Below the pieces are notes generated by a model. The model searched no databases. It had not been told where the DNA came from and saw only the letters and a program-made list of their open reading frames with translations. Below are positions 28,887-37,436 of a DNA stretch of 64,000 nucleotides, one piece after another. The first letter of the stretch is position 1, and each line of letters opens with the position of its first letter. Both the position numbers and the translations under genes were made by a program. This DNA is from Litoreibacter meonggei (GTDB lineage: Bacteria; Pseudomonadota; Alphaproteobacteria; Rhodobacterales; Rhodobacteraceae): contig NZ_RCCE01000006.1 in NCBI RefSeq assembly GCF_003663885.1, positions 62,001 through 126,000 on the forward strand, read 5' to 3'.

Positions 28887-29812
28887 TGGCTGTTCTACTT
28901 CTTGCAGAGATCACCGACGGCCAACTGGCCATGGACGCCACTGCGAAAACCGTGACAGCGGCAAAGCCGTTGGGCGACATCACCGTGCTGTGCGTCGGCG
29001 CCACCTGCGCCGCCGCTGCCAAAGAAGCGGCGACGATCGAAGGAGTGTCCAAAGTGCTGTGCGCAGAGCATGACCTCTATGGTCACCGCCTTGCAGAGCC
29101 TGCCGCCGATCTGGTGGTAAGCCTTGCCGGCGACTATTCGCATATCGTCGCCCCTGCGACGACCGATGCGAAGAACCTGATGCCCCGCATCGCGGCGCTT
29201 CTTGACGTGATGGTGATTTCCGACATCACCGCCGTGATCGACGCCGACACGTTCGAGCGCCCGATTTATGCGGGCAACGCGTTGCAGACGGTCAAGTCGG
29301 CCGACACGACCAAGGTCATTTCGGTCCGCGGGTCGGTTTTCGACGCAGCGGCCACTGGCGGCTCCGCTTCGGTCGAAAACATCGGCGCGGCCTCTGACCC
29401 CGGCCTCTCGTCTTGGGTCGAGGACAAGGTTGCCGAGTCCGACCGTCCGGAACTGACCTCCGCAGGCATCGTCGTGTCCGGTGGACGTGGCGTTGGTTCG
29501 GAAGACGACTTCGCAATGATCGAAAAACTGGCCGACAAACTCGGTGCCGCCGTTGGCGCGTCCCGTGCAGCCGTCGACAGTGGCTACGCCCCCAACGACT
29601 GGCAGGTAGGCCAGACCGGTAAGGTTGTGGCGCCCGATCTATATATCGCTATCGGTATCTCCGGCGCGATCCAGCATCTGGCAGGTATGAAAGACTCCAA
29701 GATCATCGTGGCTATCAACAAAGACGAGGAAGCGCCTATCTTCCAAGTCGCCGATTACGGCTTGGTTGCTGACCTGTTCGACGCCGTGCCGAAACTGATC
29801 GACGCGCTTTAA
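28886..29812 (+). CDS. etfA: Electron transfer flavoprotein alpha subunit
   Basis: EtfA, 308 residues, the FAD-binding partner of EtfB. The C-terminal FAD domain shows [34 protein letters not shown] and [20 protein letters not shown] in order, ending with the [16 protein letters not shown] segment. Translation is coupled to etfB by a one-base overlap. The terminator at 29830 closes the two-gene unit. A likely electron source encoded in this window is the methylsuccinyl-CoA dehydrogenase at 40514. Confidence 0.97.
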   Translation: MAVLLLAEITDGQLAMDATAKTVTAAKPLGDITVLCVGATCAAAAKEAATIEGVSKVLCAEHDLYGHRLAEPAADLVVSLAGDYSHIVAPATTDAKNLMPRIAALLDVMVISDITAVIDADTFERPIYAGNALQTVKSADTTKVISVRGSVFDAAATGGSASVENIGAASDPGLSSWVEDKVAESDRPELTSAGIVVSGGRGVGSEDDFAMIEKLADKLGAAVGASRAAVDSGYAPNDWQVGQTGKVVAPDLYIAIGISGAIQHLAGMKDSKIIVAINKDEEAPIFQVADYGLVADLFDAVPKLIDAL

Positions 29813-29829
29813 GCCTTCAGTAGAGAATG

Positions 29830-29860
29830 AAAAGGGCTCGCTACTGGCGGGCCCTTTTTT
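29830..29860 (+). terminator. Intrinsic terminator of etfBA
   Basis: AAAAGGGCTCGC and GCGGGCCCTTTT form a stem (one mismatch) around TACTG, followed by TTTTTTG. It begins 18 bases after the etfA stop and also faces the end of the convergent gene at 29865. Confidence 0.85.
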
Positions 29861-29864
29861 GTGG

Positions 29865-30671
29865 CTACAGCACGTTGAGTAGCCGGTCCGCGATCTTGCG
29901 ATGCGTCGCAGGACCAATCATCTCCCGCGCGACAGGTGCTTCCATCGCGCTGTAGATCATTCCGTCAAGCATGCCCCGCTCATGTGCGATGTCGACCTCT
30001 ACGATCTCGTCCACCATGCCCACCAAACGGCTAACCAGCGGCGCATCGAGGAATAAGGGCTCCGGCCCCAAATCCGCAGAAGAGAACAGGTCCGACTGTG
30101 GTTCGCGAAGCCACAGCAGGACGCAGCGCCCGTTAATTTGACGCAGCATTAGTTCCATTCGTGCAAACCAGGCCGCCCGCAATTCCATCTCGATAGCCGC
30201 GAAGCGCTGCGGCGATACCGCCTTGAGCGTTGTGAGCATGTGCCGCGTGAAAGAAAATTCACTAAAATCAACTTCCCGGTAGATCGATTTGAGTATGGTC
30301 GACGCCTTCAGAAAGCGGTCATTACGACGTGCGTGAACCGAATAGTACCGGTTTGACATGTTCTGCGCGCCCATTACTTGAATGATGGTAACCTTTGATC
30401 TGGTGCAAAGGTTCAACAATGAAGGATCAAGAACAAACGCGTCCACACCTGCGTTCATCGCACTGAAGTTTGCGCAGGGAATGCCTTTTGCATCCTCCAC
30501 CAAATCAACGAACGGCCTCTCAACAAACTTGCCGTAAGTTTCGCTGCCGCCAATGAACGAGATGTAGTCTTTCTTGAGACTCCGCCTCGGGCCTCGGAAC
30601 AATAACTTTGACTGACCATACCGGCATTGATTGTAGTTTAAAGGACTCGCGTCCACTCTTTCATAGGCCAT
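29865..30671 (-). CDS. DUF6473-type protein
   Basis: A 268-residue protein starting at 30671 (MAYERVDASPLNYNQCRYGQ), with GAGGTGGGG directly upstream. The order YPCRYG-like NYNQCRYGQSKLLFRGPRRS, YISFIGGSETYGKFVERPF, then VEDAKGIPCANFSAMNAGVD is what I remember of the DUF6473 family common in Rhodobacteraceae; the GGSETYG and N-A-G-V-D blocks resemble an SGNH-hydrolase or sulfotransferase-like core, but the catalytic function is unknown. No signal peptide. It is convergent with etfA and divergent from the dehydrogenase at 30832. Confidence 0.7.
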   Translation of the reverse strand: MAYERVDASPLNYNQCRYGQSKLLFRGPRRSLKKDYISFIGGSETYGKFVERPFVDLVEDAKGIPCANFSAMNAGVDAFVLDPSLLNLCTRSKVTIIQVMGAQNMSNRYYSVHARRNDRFLKASTILKSIYREVDFSEFSFTRHMLTTLKAVSPQRFAAIEMELRAAWFARMELMLRQINGRCVLLWLREPQSDLFSSADLGPEPLFLDAPLVSRLVGMVDEIVEVDIAHERGMLDGMIYSAMEAPVAREMIGPATHRKIADRLLNVL

Positions 30672-30831
30672 TGCCCCACCTCTATCTCGACTCACCCAAG
30701 CCCAGTTTTGCAGCAGCAGATTGCCAAAGTGCTAAAGTGTTAATTTTTGGCGAATTTTAGGTTTCTCGGCACTCTTGCACGCCCCCCTCTCAGCAGCCTA
30801 TCTTGGCGGCGACCCGATGGAGTACGCGGCT

Positions 30832-31707
30832 ATGGAAATCTCGAAAATTGGTGTGGTTGGCGCAGGCCAGATGGGCAATGGTATTGCTCACGTGCTGGCG
30901 CTTGCTGGCTACAAAGTGCTGATCAACGACATTGCACAAGAGAGCCTCGACAAGGCGATTGAGATTATCCAAGGCAACCTAGACCGTCAGGTCAGCCGCG
31001 AAAAGATCACTGCTGCGGAAAGCAAGGCAGCGATGAACAACATCTCGACCACGTTGAACCTGCCTGATCTTGGCCCATCCGATCTGATAATCGAGGCCGC
31101 AACCGAGCGTGAGACTGTCAAAACGGCTATCTTCGAGGACCTTCTTCCGCATCTGTTGCCCCATACGATCCTGACGTCTAACACATCGTCAATTTCCATC
31201 ACGCGATTGGCGTCACGCACCGACCGGCCCGAGAAATTCATGGGGTTCCACTTCATGAACCCGGTGCCAATCATGCAATTGGTCGAGTTGATCCGCGGCA
31301 TTGCAACAGACAAGGAAACCTATAACGCCTGCTTGTCCGTCGTTGAGAAGCTTGGCAAAACCGCCGCCAGCGCCGAGGACTTTCCAGCCTTTATCGTCAA
31401 CCGCATCCTAATGCCGATGATCAACGAGGCCGTGTACACACTGTACGAGGGCGTGGGGTCGGTCAAATCTATCGACGAGTCGTTGAAATTGGGTGCAAAC
31501 CATCCGATGGGGCCGCTTGAACTAGCAGACTTCATCGGGCTCGACACCTGCCTTGCGATTATGAATGTACTGCATGACGGGTTGGCGGATACCAAATATC
31601 GTCCCTGCCCGTTGCTGACCAAATATGTAGAAGCGGGTTGGCTTGGCCGCAAATCGGATCGCGGGTTCTATGACTACCGCCAAGACCCGCCAGTGCCGAC
31701 CCGCTAG
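30832..31707 (+). CDS. 3-hydroxybutyryl-CoA dehydrogenase
   Basis: A 291-residue dehydrogenase that oxidises 3-hydroxybutyryl-CoA to acetoacetyl-CoA with NAD(P). I start it at 30832 (MEISKIGVVGAGQMGNGIAH); GGAG lies nine bases upstream, while an ATG at 30817 is a less likely start. The dinucleotide motif GAGQMGNG is at residues 10-17; the catalytic His is in GFHFMNPVPIMQLVEL and the second domain carries FIVNRILMPMINEA and GANHPMGPLELADFIGLD. Its place near etfBA suggests short-chain acyl-CoA or polyhydroxybutyrate metabolism. Confidence 0.95.
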   Translation: MEISKIGVVGAGQMGNGIAHVLALAGYKVLINDIAQESLDKAIEIIQGNLDRQVSREKITAAESKAAMNNISTTLNLPDLGPSDLIIEAATERETVKTAIFEDLLPHLLPHTILTSNTSSISITRLASRTDRPEKFMGFHFMNPVPIMQLVELIRGIATDKETYNACLSVVEKLGKTAASAEDFPAFIVNRILMPMINEAVYTLYEGVGSVKSIDESLKLGANHPMGPLELADFIGLDTCLAIMNVLHDGLADTKYRPCPLLTKYVEAGWLGRKSDRGFYDYRQDPPVPTR

Positions 31708-31710
31708 CGC

Positions 31711-32604
31711 CTATTTCTTAGGCTGAGGCTTTAGCGCCAATGTTTTCTCACGCAACCATGCGACGAAGCCGCGTGGGTTGCTGGCCCATTTCTTGATCTC
31801 TTCGGGATCGACAGGTTTTCCAACAACGGGCGCTTGGGGCTTGTACAGCGCGTGGCGAACTTCGTAGATCAGCAGACCTTGACGCAGAGTCGCAGAAAGC
31901 CTGTTGGCGATCTGGTAGGCGCGGGAATTCTGGCCTTGGAAATAGATCGGCACCACCTGAGCACCAGAGCGGTGGATCATCTTGGCAGTGAACGGGTTCC
32001 ACTCGGCTTCAACCGCAGGGCCAAAGGCCGTCTCGGACGTGGCCACAACGCCAGACGGAAACAACACGATTGCCCCGCCATCATTGAGGTGCTCCATCGC
32101 CTTACGTCGCATCTCCAGATTTTTCTGGAGGGCGTCTTCTTCATGCGGGAACGGCACTGGGATCATGAACATGTCAATGGCATTTACACCCGTCAGCAAG
32201 GAGCGCGTCAGGATCTTGTAGTCCGTGCGCACCCTCCCGATCAACTCGGCCAGTACCATGCCATCCACCAGCCCGTGCGGATGATTTGCCACAAAGATAA
32301 CGGGGCCGTCTTTGGGGATATTGTTGATCTGCTCTTGCGGGGTCTGAAGCTCTATCCCCATAACATCTAAGGCATCCCGCCAGAAGCCTTGCCCGAACTT
32401 CACGCCGCCACGCTCGAATTTGCGGATCAGGAAAAGCAAATGGAGCTTGCCGGTAAACAGCTCCATGATGCGAATAGTCCAAGACTTCCACGGATTGGTA
32501 AAGGTATTGGCATAGGACAGGTTGCGTTTGTCGTAGGCCACATATTCAGGATGATCGTAGGGAAGATCCTCGATTGGCGGGGTGTCCGGCGGTGCGTCGT
32601 TCAT
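31711..32604 (-). CDS. PlsC-like acyltransferase
   Basis: A 297-residue protein of the lysophospholipid acyltransferase superfamily. The ATG at 32604 is preferred over a GTG at 32622 because GGAG lies six bases before it. The acyltransferase motif appears as FVANHPHGLVDG (residues about 97-108), and the acceptor-binding block as AIVLFPSGVVATSE. One hydrophobic segment (WTIRIMELFTGKLHLLFLI) could anchor it to the membrane. The substrate (lysophosphatidate, ornithine lipid or other) is unknown. It begins 14 bases after ptsH in the same direction and may be the last gene of that operon. Confidence 0.8.
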   Translation of the reverse strand: MNDAPPDTPPIEDLPYDHPEYVAYDKRNLSYANTFTNPWKSWTIRIMELFTGKLHLLFLIRKFERGGVKFGQGFWRDALDVMGIELQTPQEQINNIPKDGPVIFVANHPHGLVDGMVLAELIGRVRTDYKILTRSLLTGVNAIDMFMIPVPFPHEEDALQKNLEMRRKAMEHLNDGGAIVLFPSGVVATSETAFGPAVEAEWNPFTAKMIHRSGAQVVPIYFQGQNSRAYQIANRLSATLRQGLLIYEVRHALYKPQAPVVGKPVDPEEIKKWASNPRGFVAWLREKTLALKPQPKK

Positions 32605-32618
32605 ATCTCGCTCCGCGT

Positions 32619-32888
32619 TCACTTATCTTCGCCGAACTTATCCGCCACTAAAGCAGCCAAAGCGTCCATCGCGGCATCGGCGTCTGCGCCATCTGTCCGC
32701 ACATTAATTGACGTCCCGTGCGATGCTGCGAGCATAAGCAAGCCCATGATACTATCGCCAGAGGCGTCCATACCATCTTTGCACACGGTAACGCGCGCTA
32801 CAAACTGCTCGGCCACTTCCACAAATTTAGCGCTGGCCCGGGCATGCAAGCCCTTCTCGTTAATGATACTAAGCGTGCGTTCCGCCAT
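32619..32888 (-). CDS. ptsH: HPr phosphocarrier protein
   Basis: An 89-residue HPr. His15, the phosphate acceptor from enzyme I, lies in NEKGLHARASAKFVE, and Ser46, the site for HPr kinase, in ASGDSIMGLLMLAAS. In alphaproteobacteria without sugar-PTS permeases it works in the regulatory PTS (enzyme I-Ntr, HPr, EIIA proteins, HprK), linking carbon and nitrogen state to gene control. The start is one base after the stop of the EIIA gene (TAATATG), so the two are coupled. The matching kinase gene hprK is three genes upstream. Confidence 0.95.
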   Translation of the reverse strand: MAERTLSIINEKGLHARASAKFVEVAEQFVARVTVCKDGMDASGDSIMGLLMLAASHGTSINVRTDGADADAAMDALAALVADKFGEDK

Positions 32889-32889
32889 A

Positions 32890-33279
32890 TTATACTGGCC
32901 CATCAAAACTGTTAATGTACTTGCGTCCTGCTTCCTTCGCGATCTCCACTGCGTCACTGACGCTTTGACCGCGTGACTTGGCCAACTTGACGAGCATGGG
33001 CAAGTTGGCTCCATACAGGATACGTCTATTGTCAGGGCTACACGCCAACAGCGAAAGATTGGAGGGCGATCCGCCGAACATATCGGTGACGACCACGACA
33101 CCGTCACCAGTGTCCACGCTGTCCGCTGCCGCGCAAATTTCGGTTTGCTTATCGTTCCGGTCGTGGTTTTCTTCGATAGTGATCGCGCGGATTCCGGTTT
33201 GCTTGCCCACCACATGCTCAACCGCTGACAGGTACTCCCTTGCCAGTCCGCCATGTGCGACGATGACTATTCCGATCAC
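32890..33279 (-). CDS. PTS EIIA component, mannose-type
   Basis: A 129-residue EIIA domain of the mannose/fructose type, with the active-site His9 in GIVIVAHGGLAREYL and the DMFGGSPSNLSL segment typical of the fold. I start it at GTG 33279 because that codon aligns with the usual M-I-G-I-V start; the open frame runs 11 codons further. There are no IIB/IIC/IID membrane components around it, so it is a regulatory EIIA receiving phosphate from HPr, not a sugar uptake protein. It lies between rapZ and ptsH. Confidence 0.9.
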   Translation of the reverse strand: MIGIVIVAHGGLAREYLSAVEHVVGKQTGIRAITIEENHDRNDKQTEICAAADSVDTGDGVVVVTDMFGGSPSNLSLLACSPDNRRILYGANLPMLVKLAKSRGQSVSDAVEIAKEAGRKYINSFDGPV

Positions 33280-33295
33280 CCGACAAACATCCCGT

Positions 33296-34198
33296 TTACG
33301 TATCCCTAGCACCAGGTTTAGCCCGACGCTCCAATTCCCGATGCCTTATAGACACCTGCCACCCCTTGTTTGCAAGGGCCTTGCCCATCATTTCCGCAAC
33401 GGCAACTGACCGATGCTTCCCACCTGTACAGCCCAGCCCGATAGTAAGGTAGGATTTCCCCTCATCGTGGAAAGCCGGAAGTAGCAGGTCGGTCAAATCA
33501 TTGATCTTCTCAAAGAACGCCGAAAATCGGTCGTCGGCCATCACATAGCTCACCACACGAGGGTCTTGACCGGTCAGATCTCGAAGAGCCGGGTCCCAAT
33601 GGGGATTGCGCAAGAAACGACAGTCAAACGCCATATCGACGCCATGCGGAACACCGCGTTTGTACGAAAACGAATTGAGTAAAACCGACAGTCCGGCCTC
33701 GCCTTGCGCCGCAAACAACGTCGTTAGTTCATCGCGCAAATCATGCGGAGACATATCCGAGGTCTCGATGACAATATCGCTGCGTGACTGAATGGCGCCA
33801 AGCAGTTCTCGTTCCCGACGAATGCCTTCTTGCAGACTCTCGTTCGGCGCCATCGGGTGCGGCCGTCGCGTCTCGGAATATCTGCGGATCAGCACATCTT
33901 CGCGCGCATTCAGATAGAGCAGGCTGACATCCGCGTTGGTCTGCGCGGGAAGTGCATCCACAAGCTGCATCAACGCCTTAGTGGTGAAATCACGATTGCG
34001 CACATCGACCCCCAAAGCAACGGACCGAGACAAGGGCCGGCCGTCCAATAACCTTGGGATTAGCGAGAGTGGCAGGTTGTCGATGGCCTCGAAGCCCAAG
34101 TCCTCTAACGCGTTGATGGCTGTGCTGCGTCCTGCACCAGACGGGCCGGTGACGATAACGATCCGATGCGGGTTGGATTGCGCGCTGTCTATACTCAT
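33296..34198 (-). CDS. rapZ: RNase adaptor RapZ (YvcJ family nucleotide-binding protein)
   Basis: A 300-residue member of the RapZ/YvcJ family. The P-loop reads VTGPSGAGRSTAINALEDLG, with Arg24 where most P-loops have Lys; the second conserved block is ALGVDVRNRDF, and the C-terminal domain has LTIGLGCTGGKHRSVAVAE. In E. coli RapZ controls glucosamine-6-phosphate synthase via small RNAs; in alphaproteobacteria its job is less well known but its place between hprK and the PTS genes is conserved. It overlaps hprK by four bases. Confidence 0.95.
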   Translation of the reverse strand: MSIDSAQSNPHRIVIVTGPSGAGRSTAINALEDLGFEAIDNLPLSLIPRLLDGRPLSRSVALGVDVRNRDFTTKALMQLVDALPAQTNADVSLLYLNAREDVLIRRYSETRRPHPMAPNESLQEGIRRERELLGAIQSRSDIVIETSDMSPHDLRDELTTLFAAQGEAGLSVLLNSFSYKRGVPHGVDMAFDCRFLRNPHWDPALRDLTGQDPRVVSYVMADDRFSAFFEKINDLTDLLLPAFHDEGKSYLTIGLGCTGGKHRSVAVAEMMGKALANKGWQVSIRHRELERRAKPGARDT

Positions 34199-34656
34199 AC
34201 GTCCATAGAACCGTGAAACCCGTACTTTAGAAAGTGGAAAAGGGCCGCCGGCAGGTGCGGCGCATCAAAGTTATCAAACAGAGGCACCTGATGAGCGCCG
34301 AAGTTAGCGTGGCGCTGATCTGGCATACGGTCTTGCGTCATGGTTTCAAGATCAACCACTGCTGCAAGTATAGTCGGCCCCACGCAGGGAGAGGTCAGCA
34401 CTCCGACACCTCGGGCCTCAATGGCTTCGGGCAGGCCGTCCGGTTTACTTGCAAGTACGCCCTGCAAGCTTTCCGAGAGGTCACACCTATCATCGGCGAC
34501 CAACTGCGCCCCGAACGCCATTAGTTGAAGGGCCAATGACGATTTACCTGCGCCGGAGCGCCCAACAATTAGCAGTCCCCGCGCATCAACGACTACACAA
34601 GTTGCGTGAATCTGGCAGGGTATGGAAGGGCATTCAAAAGGCATAGAGGAAGACAT
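34195..34656 (-). CDS. hprK: HPr kinase/phosphorylase, short form
   Basis: A 153-residue catalytic-domain-only HprK. The Walker A motif GRSGAGKSSLALQLM is at residues 32-46 and is followed by LVADDRCDL, which carries the acidic catalytic pair; the C-terminal loop has ARGVGVL and the KPDGLPEAIEARGVG region. The roughly 130-residue N-terminal domain of Firmicute HprK is absent, as is usual in alphaproteobacteria. It phosphorylates Ser46 of HPr. It follows chvG after 43 bases, coupling two-component and PTS signalling in one operon. Confidence 0.92.
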   Translation of the reverse strand: MSSSMPFECPSIPCQIHATCVVVDARGLLIVGRSGAGKSSLALQLMAFGAQLVADDRCDLSESLQGVLASKPDGLPEAIEARGVGVLTSPCVGPTILAAVVDLETMTQDRMPDQRHANFGAHQVPLFDNFDAPHLPAALFHFLKYGFHGSMDV

Positions 34657-34699
34657 AGGGCGGAAGAGCTGCGTCGCCCAGTCAAATCACACAAAACGA

Positions 34700-36418
34700 T
34701 CAGGTAGGAAGGCCAACAACAAAGCGAGCACCCAAAGGTTCGGAAGTGATATCAGCGTCGGTAGGGCGGATATTCTCGGCCCAGATAACGCCACCGTGGG
34801 CCTCGATAATCTGTTTGGATATCGCCAGACCAAGGCCCGAATGGTTGCCAAACTGGCGCTCGGGACGCTCGGAATAGAACCGGTTGAACACTTTGTTTAG
34901 CGCTTGTTCGGGTATGCCGGGGCCTGTGTCTTCAACCACCACCAGAACGCGATTATCCCGTCGGCGGGCCCAAATCCGCACTGCATCGCCCTCTTCACAG
35001 AACGACGTCGCATTGGTGATCAGGTTCACAAAAACCTGAGCCAAGCGTGCTTCCAAGCCGTGAATGACGATCGGCTCGTTGGGGACGTCTTTGATGAACT
35101 CCACACCGTTTTCTGCGGCTTGTTGGCCCAGATATTCGGTCAGATTGTTCAGCATCCGCATCAAATCGAACGGCTCTTCGTCTTCTTTCACCAGTTCACT
35201 GTCAAGGCGCGAGGCGTTGGATATATCGCTGACGAGTCGGTCCAATCGGCGCACATCATGTTCAATCACATCCAAAAGGCGGGTACGCTGATCGTCCGTT
35301 TTGGCGACATGGAGCGTGCCGACAGCTGATCGCAGAGATGCAAGAGGGTTCTTAATTTCGTGGGCCACGTCAGCTGCGAATTGTTCGTTCGCGTCGATAC
35401 GCTCATACAGCGCTGACACCATGCCACGCATCGCGCCAGACAGGCGTCCGATTTCATCGGGGCGGGCTGTAAGATCGGGAATACGGACACGGCTTGGACT
35501 GACTTTGCGTGCGTTTTTATCCTGCCCCAGCTCGGCTGCCGCCGCGAGGTCCGATAACGGGTTCGCAATGGTCGAGGCTAGTACAAGGCTAAGGCCAATC
35601 GAGACAAGAATTGCGATTACAAACATCTGCAACACCTGCTCGCGCTCGCTCCGAACCAACTGATCGATTTGTCCTGCAACCGTAGATAGGCCAACAACAC
35701 CAATAACTTGACCGTTGCGTTCGATCGGAGTTGCGACGGAAAAGATGCTGCCGCCGGCGCCGTCTTGGCCGGTGCGGCTTTGCGTTTCGCCAATAGACGC
35801 CTGTGCAAGCAGCGCGCGCGCTTTGTCTTCGCCTGTCACATTCGGTATTGGCTTTCGGTTGGATCCAAAGGCCCCCGAAATAGTCTCCCAAACGCTGTTG
35901 AGAAAGCCCGTGATGATTGTCCCGTTTCGGTCGTTCTGCAAATCTTCAGTTCCGGCAAGCTCGGGGCGTTCCGCCCCCACAGTGCTGGCCAACAAGACCT
36001 CACTGGGAGCGAACACGAACACCTCCACACCCGGCGCAATATCCAACGCACTGAGCGTCGCTGACGGGTTTGTCAGAACAGCATCTTCACCCGAAACGGC
36101 AAGTTGTGCCTCAAAGACATCCGCAATCAACTGAGCCTCAGATACCAGCGCGACTTCACGTTGGGCAACCAGGCTGTCACGGAAAGGATTGAGGAACAAA
36201 ACACCCGCAACCAGAAGGACCAATGCCAACAGGTTGAAGGTAATAATCTTGCGCGCCAAAGGTGAGCGGTTAAGCGAAATCAGGTTTCGCTTTTCACGTT
36301 TGGTTCGAAGCTCTTGCTCGACGCCGTCTCCCGACTGCGTCCAATCCTCGCCCATGACCAATTCTGCATTTTTAGCTGGCTTGGAGTCCGCCACAGAAAA
36401 CCTCGACACTAAAGACAT
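34700..36418 (-). CDS. chvG: Sensor histidine kinase ChvG
   Basis: A 572-residue membrane sensor kinase. Two transmembrane helices (about 58-78 and 263-285) enclose a periplasmic sensor domain; a HAMP-type segment leads to the dimerisation box FAADVAHEIKNPLASLRSA with His353. The ATPase domain has a conserved N box (FVNLITNATSF), G1 (DTGPGIP) and G2 (NHSGLGLAISKQI). ChvG senses acidity or envelope state in rhizobia and relatives. It starts two bases after the chvI stop. Confidence 0.95.
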   Translation of the reverse strand: MSLVSRFSVADSKPAKNAELVMGEDWTQSGDGVEQELRTKREKRNLISLNRSPLARKIITFNLLALVLLVAGVLFLNPFRDSLVAQREVALVSEAQLIADVFEAQLAVSGEDAVLTNPSATLSALDIAPGVEVFVFAPSEVLLASTVGAERPELAGTEDLQNDRNGTIITGFLNSVWETISGAFGSNRKPIPNVTGEDKARALLAQASIGETQSRTGQDGAGGSIFSVATPIERNGQVIGVVGLSTVAGQIDQLVRSEREQVLQMFVIAILVSIGLSLVLASTIANPLSDLAAAAELGQDKNARKVSPSRVRIPDLTARPDEIGRLSGAMRGMVSALYERIDANEQFAADVAHEIKNPLASLRSAVGTLHVAKTDDQRTRLLDVIEHDVRRLDRLVSDISNASRLDSELVKEDEEPFDLMRMLNNLTEYLGQQAAENGVEFIKDVPNEPIVIHGLEARLAQVFVNLITNATSFCEEGDAVRIWARRRDNRVLVVVEDTGPGIPEQALNKVFNRFYSERPERQFGNHSGLGLAISKQIIEAHGGVIWAENIRPTDADITSEPLGARFVVGLPT

Positions 36419-36420
36419 CG

Positions 36421-37122
36421 TTACTCTTCGTTATATCTGTACCCGATCCCGTAGAGCGTCTCAATCGCGGAAAATTCGTCGTCTGCAGTGCGCATTTTTT
36501 TGCGCAGGCGTTTGATGTGGCTGTCGATCGTCCGGTCATCTACATAGACCTGATCGTCATAGGCCACGTCCATCAATTGATCGCGGGACTTCACGAAGCC
36601 CGGACGTTGCGCCAGAGCTTGCAAAAGCAAGAACTCGGTCACAGTCAGGGACACATCGTTGCCTTTCCAAATCACGGTGTGGCGCAGCGGATCCATCGTC
36701 AGATCACCGCGCACCATGGATTGGGCAACTTCACCCTCGCCAGCATCATCCTTAGCGATCGCTTCATTGCGCCGCAGAATGGCGCGGATGCGTTCCACAA
36801 GAAGGCGTTGCGAAAAAGGCTTACGCACATAATCATCAGCCCCCATACGCAGGCCAAGAACTTCATCAATCTCATCATCTTTGGACGTCAGAAAAATCAC
36901 TGGAATTTCTGACTTCTGACGCAAACGCTGCAACAAATCCATGCCATCCATTCGCGGCATCTTGATGTCAAGAACTGCCATGTCAGGCATTTTGCGGGTA
37001 AACGCTTCTAGTGCGCTTTGACCATCATTGTAGGTTTCGACCTCAAAGCCTTCTGCCTCAAGTGTCATTTGAACGGACGTCAGAATGTTCCTGTCGTCGT
37101 CCACCAACGCGATTTTAGACAT
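36421..37122 (-). CDS. chvI: Response regulator ChvI
   Basis: A 233-residue OmpR/PhoB-type regulator. The receiver has the acidic pocket DDD (residues 8-10), the phosphorylation site D52 in [14 protein letters not shown]-type switch in [10 protein letters not shown] and Lys in VRKPFSQR; the winged-helix domain ends with [15 protein letters not shown] and [10 protein letters not shown]. With ChvG it forms a well-known alphaproteobacterial system that responds to pH and envelope stress. It is the first gene of the chvIG-hprK-rapZ-EIIA-ptsH run and is divergent from pckA. Confidence 0.97.
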   Translation of the reverse strand: MSKIALVDDDRNILTSVQMTLEAEGFEVETYNDGQSALEAFTRKMPDMAVLDIKMPRMDGMDLLQRLRQKSEIPVIFLTSKDDEIDEVLGLRMGADDYVRKPFSQRLLVERIRAILRRNEAIAKDDAGEGEVAQSMVRGDLTMDPLRHTVIWKGNDVSLTVTEFLLLQALAQRPGFVKSRDQLMDVAYDDQVYVDDRTIDSHIKRLRKKMRTADDEFSAIETLYGIGYRYNEE

Positions 37123-37436
37123 TAGGTGGCCCCTTATTTTTTACTGCTTGTTGCTCTTATTTTTTTCTTATCATCGGCCCTTGATCGCGTAGAATCAATT
37201 GAATTGTGGCGAATCAAGCCTGTTCAAGCCTCATTGGGACATTTCCGCCCTAATGTTTGACTAATATGCCGCACCTGACTGCAATGATAACGCTATCACG
37301 CCGTCCCCGACCGGTTTCCTCCCAAAATCGACGTGGTATATGAGGACTAGTCGCCTCGTCGGGGCGAAACTGGCGGATATCAGGACTCGCTGGAACAAAA
37401 TGCACGCGGGACAACTCTCGCAACAGGAGCAAGCTC
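37123..37436. promoter_or_regulatory. Shared chvI/pckA upstream region
   Basis: The 314-base divergent region must hold promoters for chvI (minus) and pckA (plus). An A/T-rich patch lies at 37135-37175 near chvI. Apart from the palindrome listed at 37285-37298 I see a repeated GAATCAA (37193-37199 and 37211-37217) but no strong -35/-10 pair. Divergent placement would allow common control of the gluconeogenic gene and the two-component system. Confidence 0.5.
37285..37298. promoter_or_regulatory. LacI-type operator upstream of pckA
   Basis: TGATAACGCTATCA is a near-perfect palindrome (TGATA-N4-TATCA) with a central C-G, the form typical of LacI-family operators. It lies 138 bases before the pckA start. 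In Sinorhizobium a LacI-family regulator (PckR) controls pckA; that a similar protein binds here is inferred from the operator shape and position only. Confidence 0.55.
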
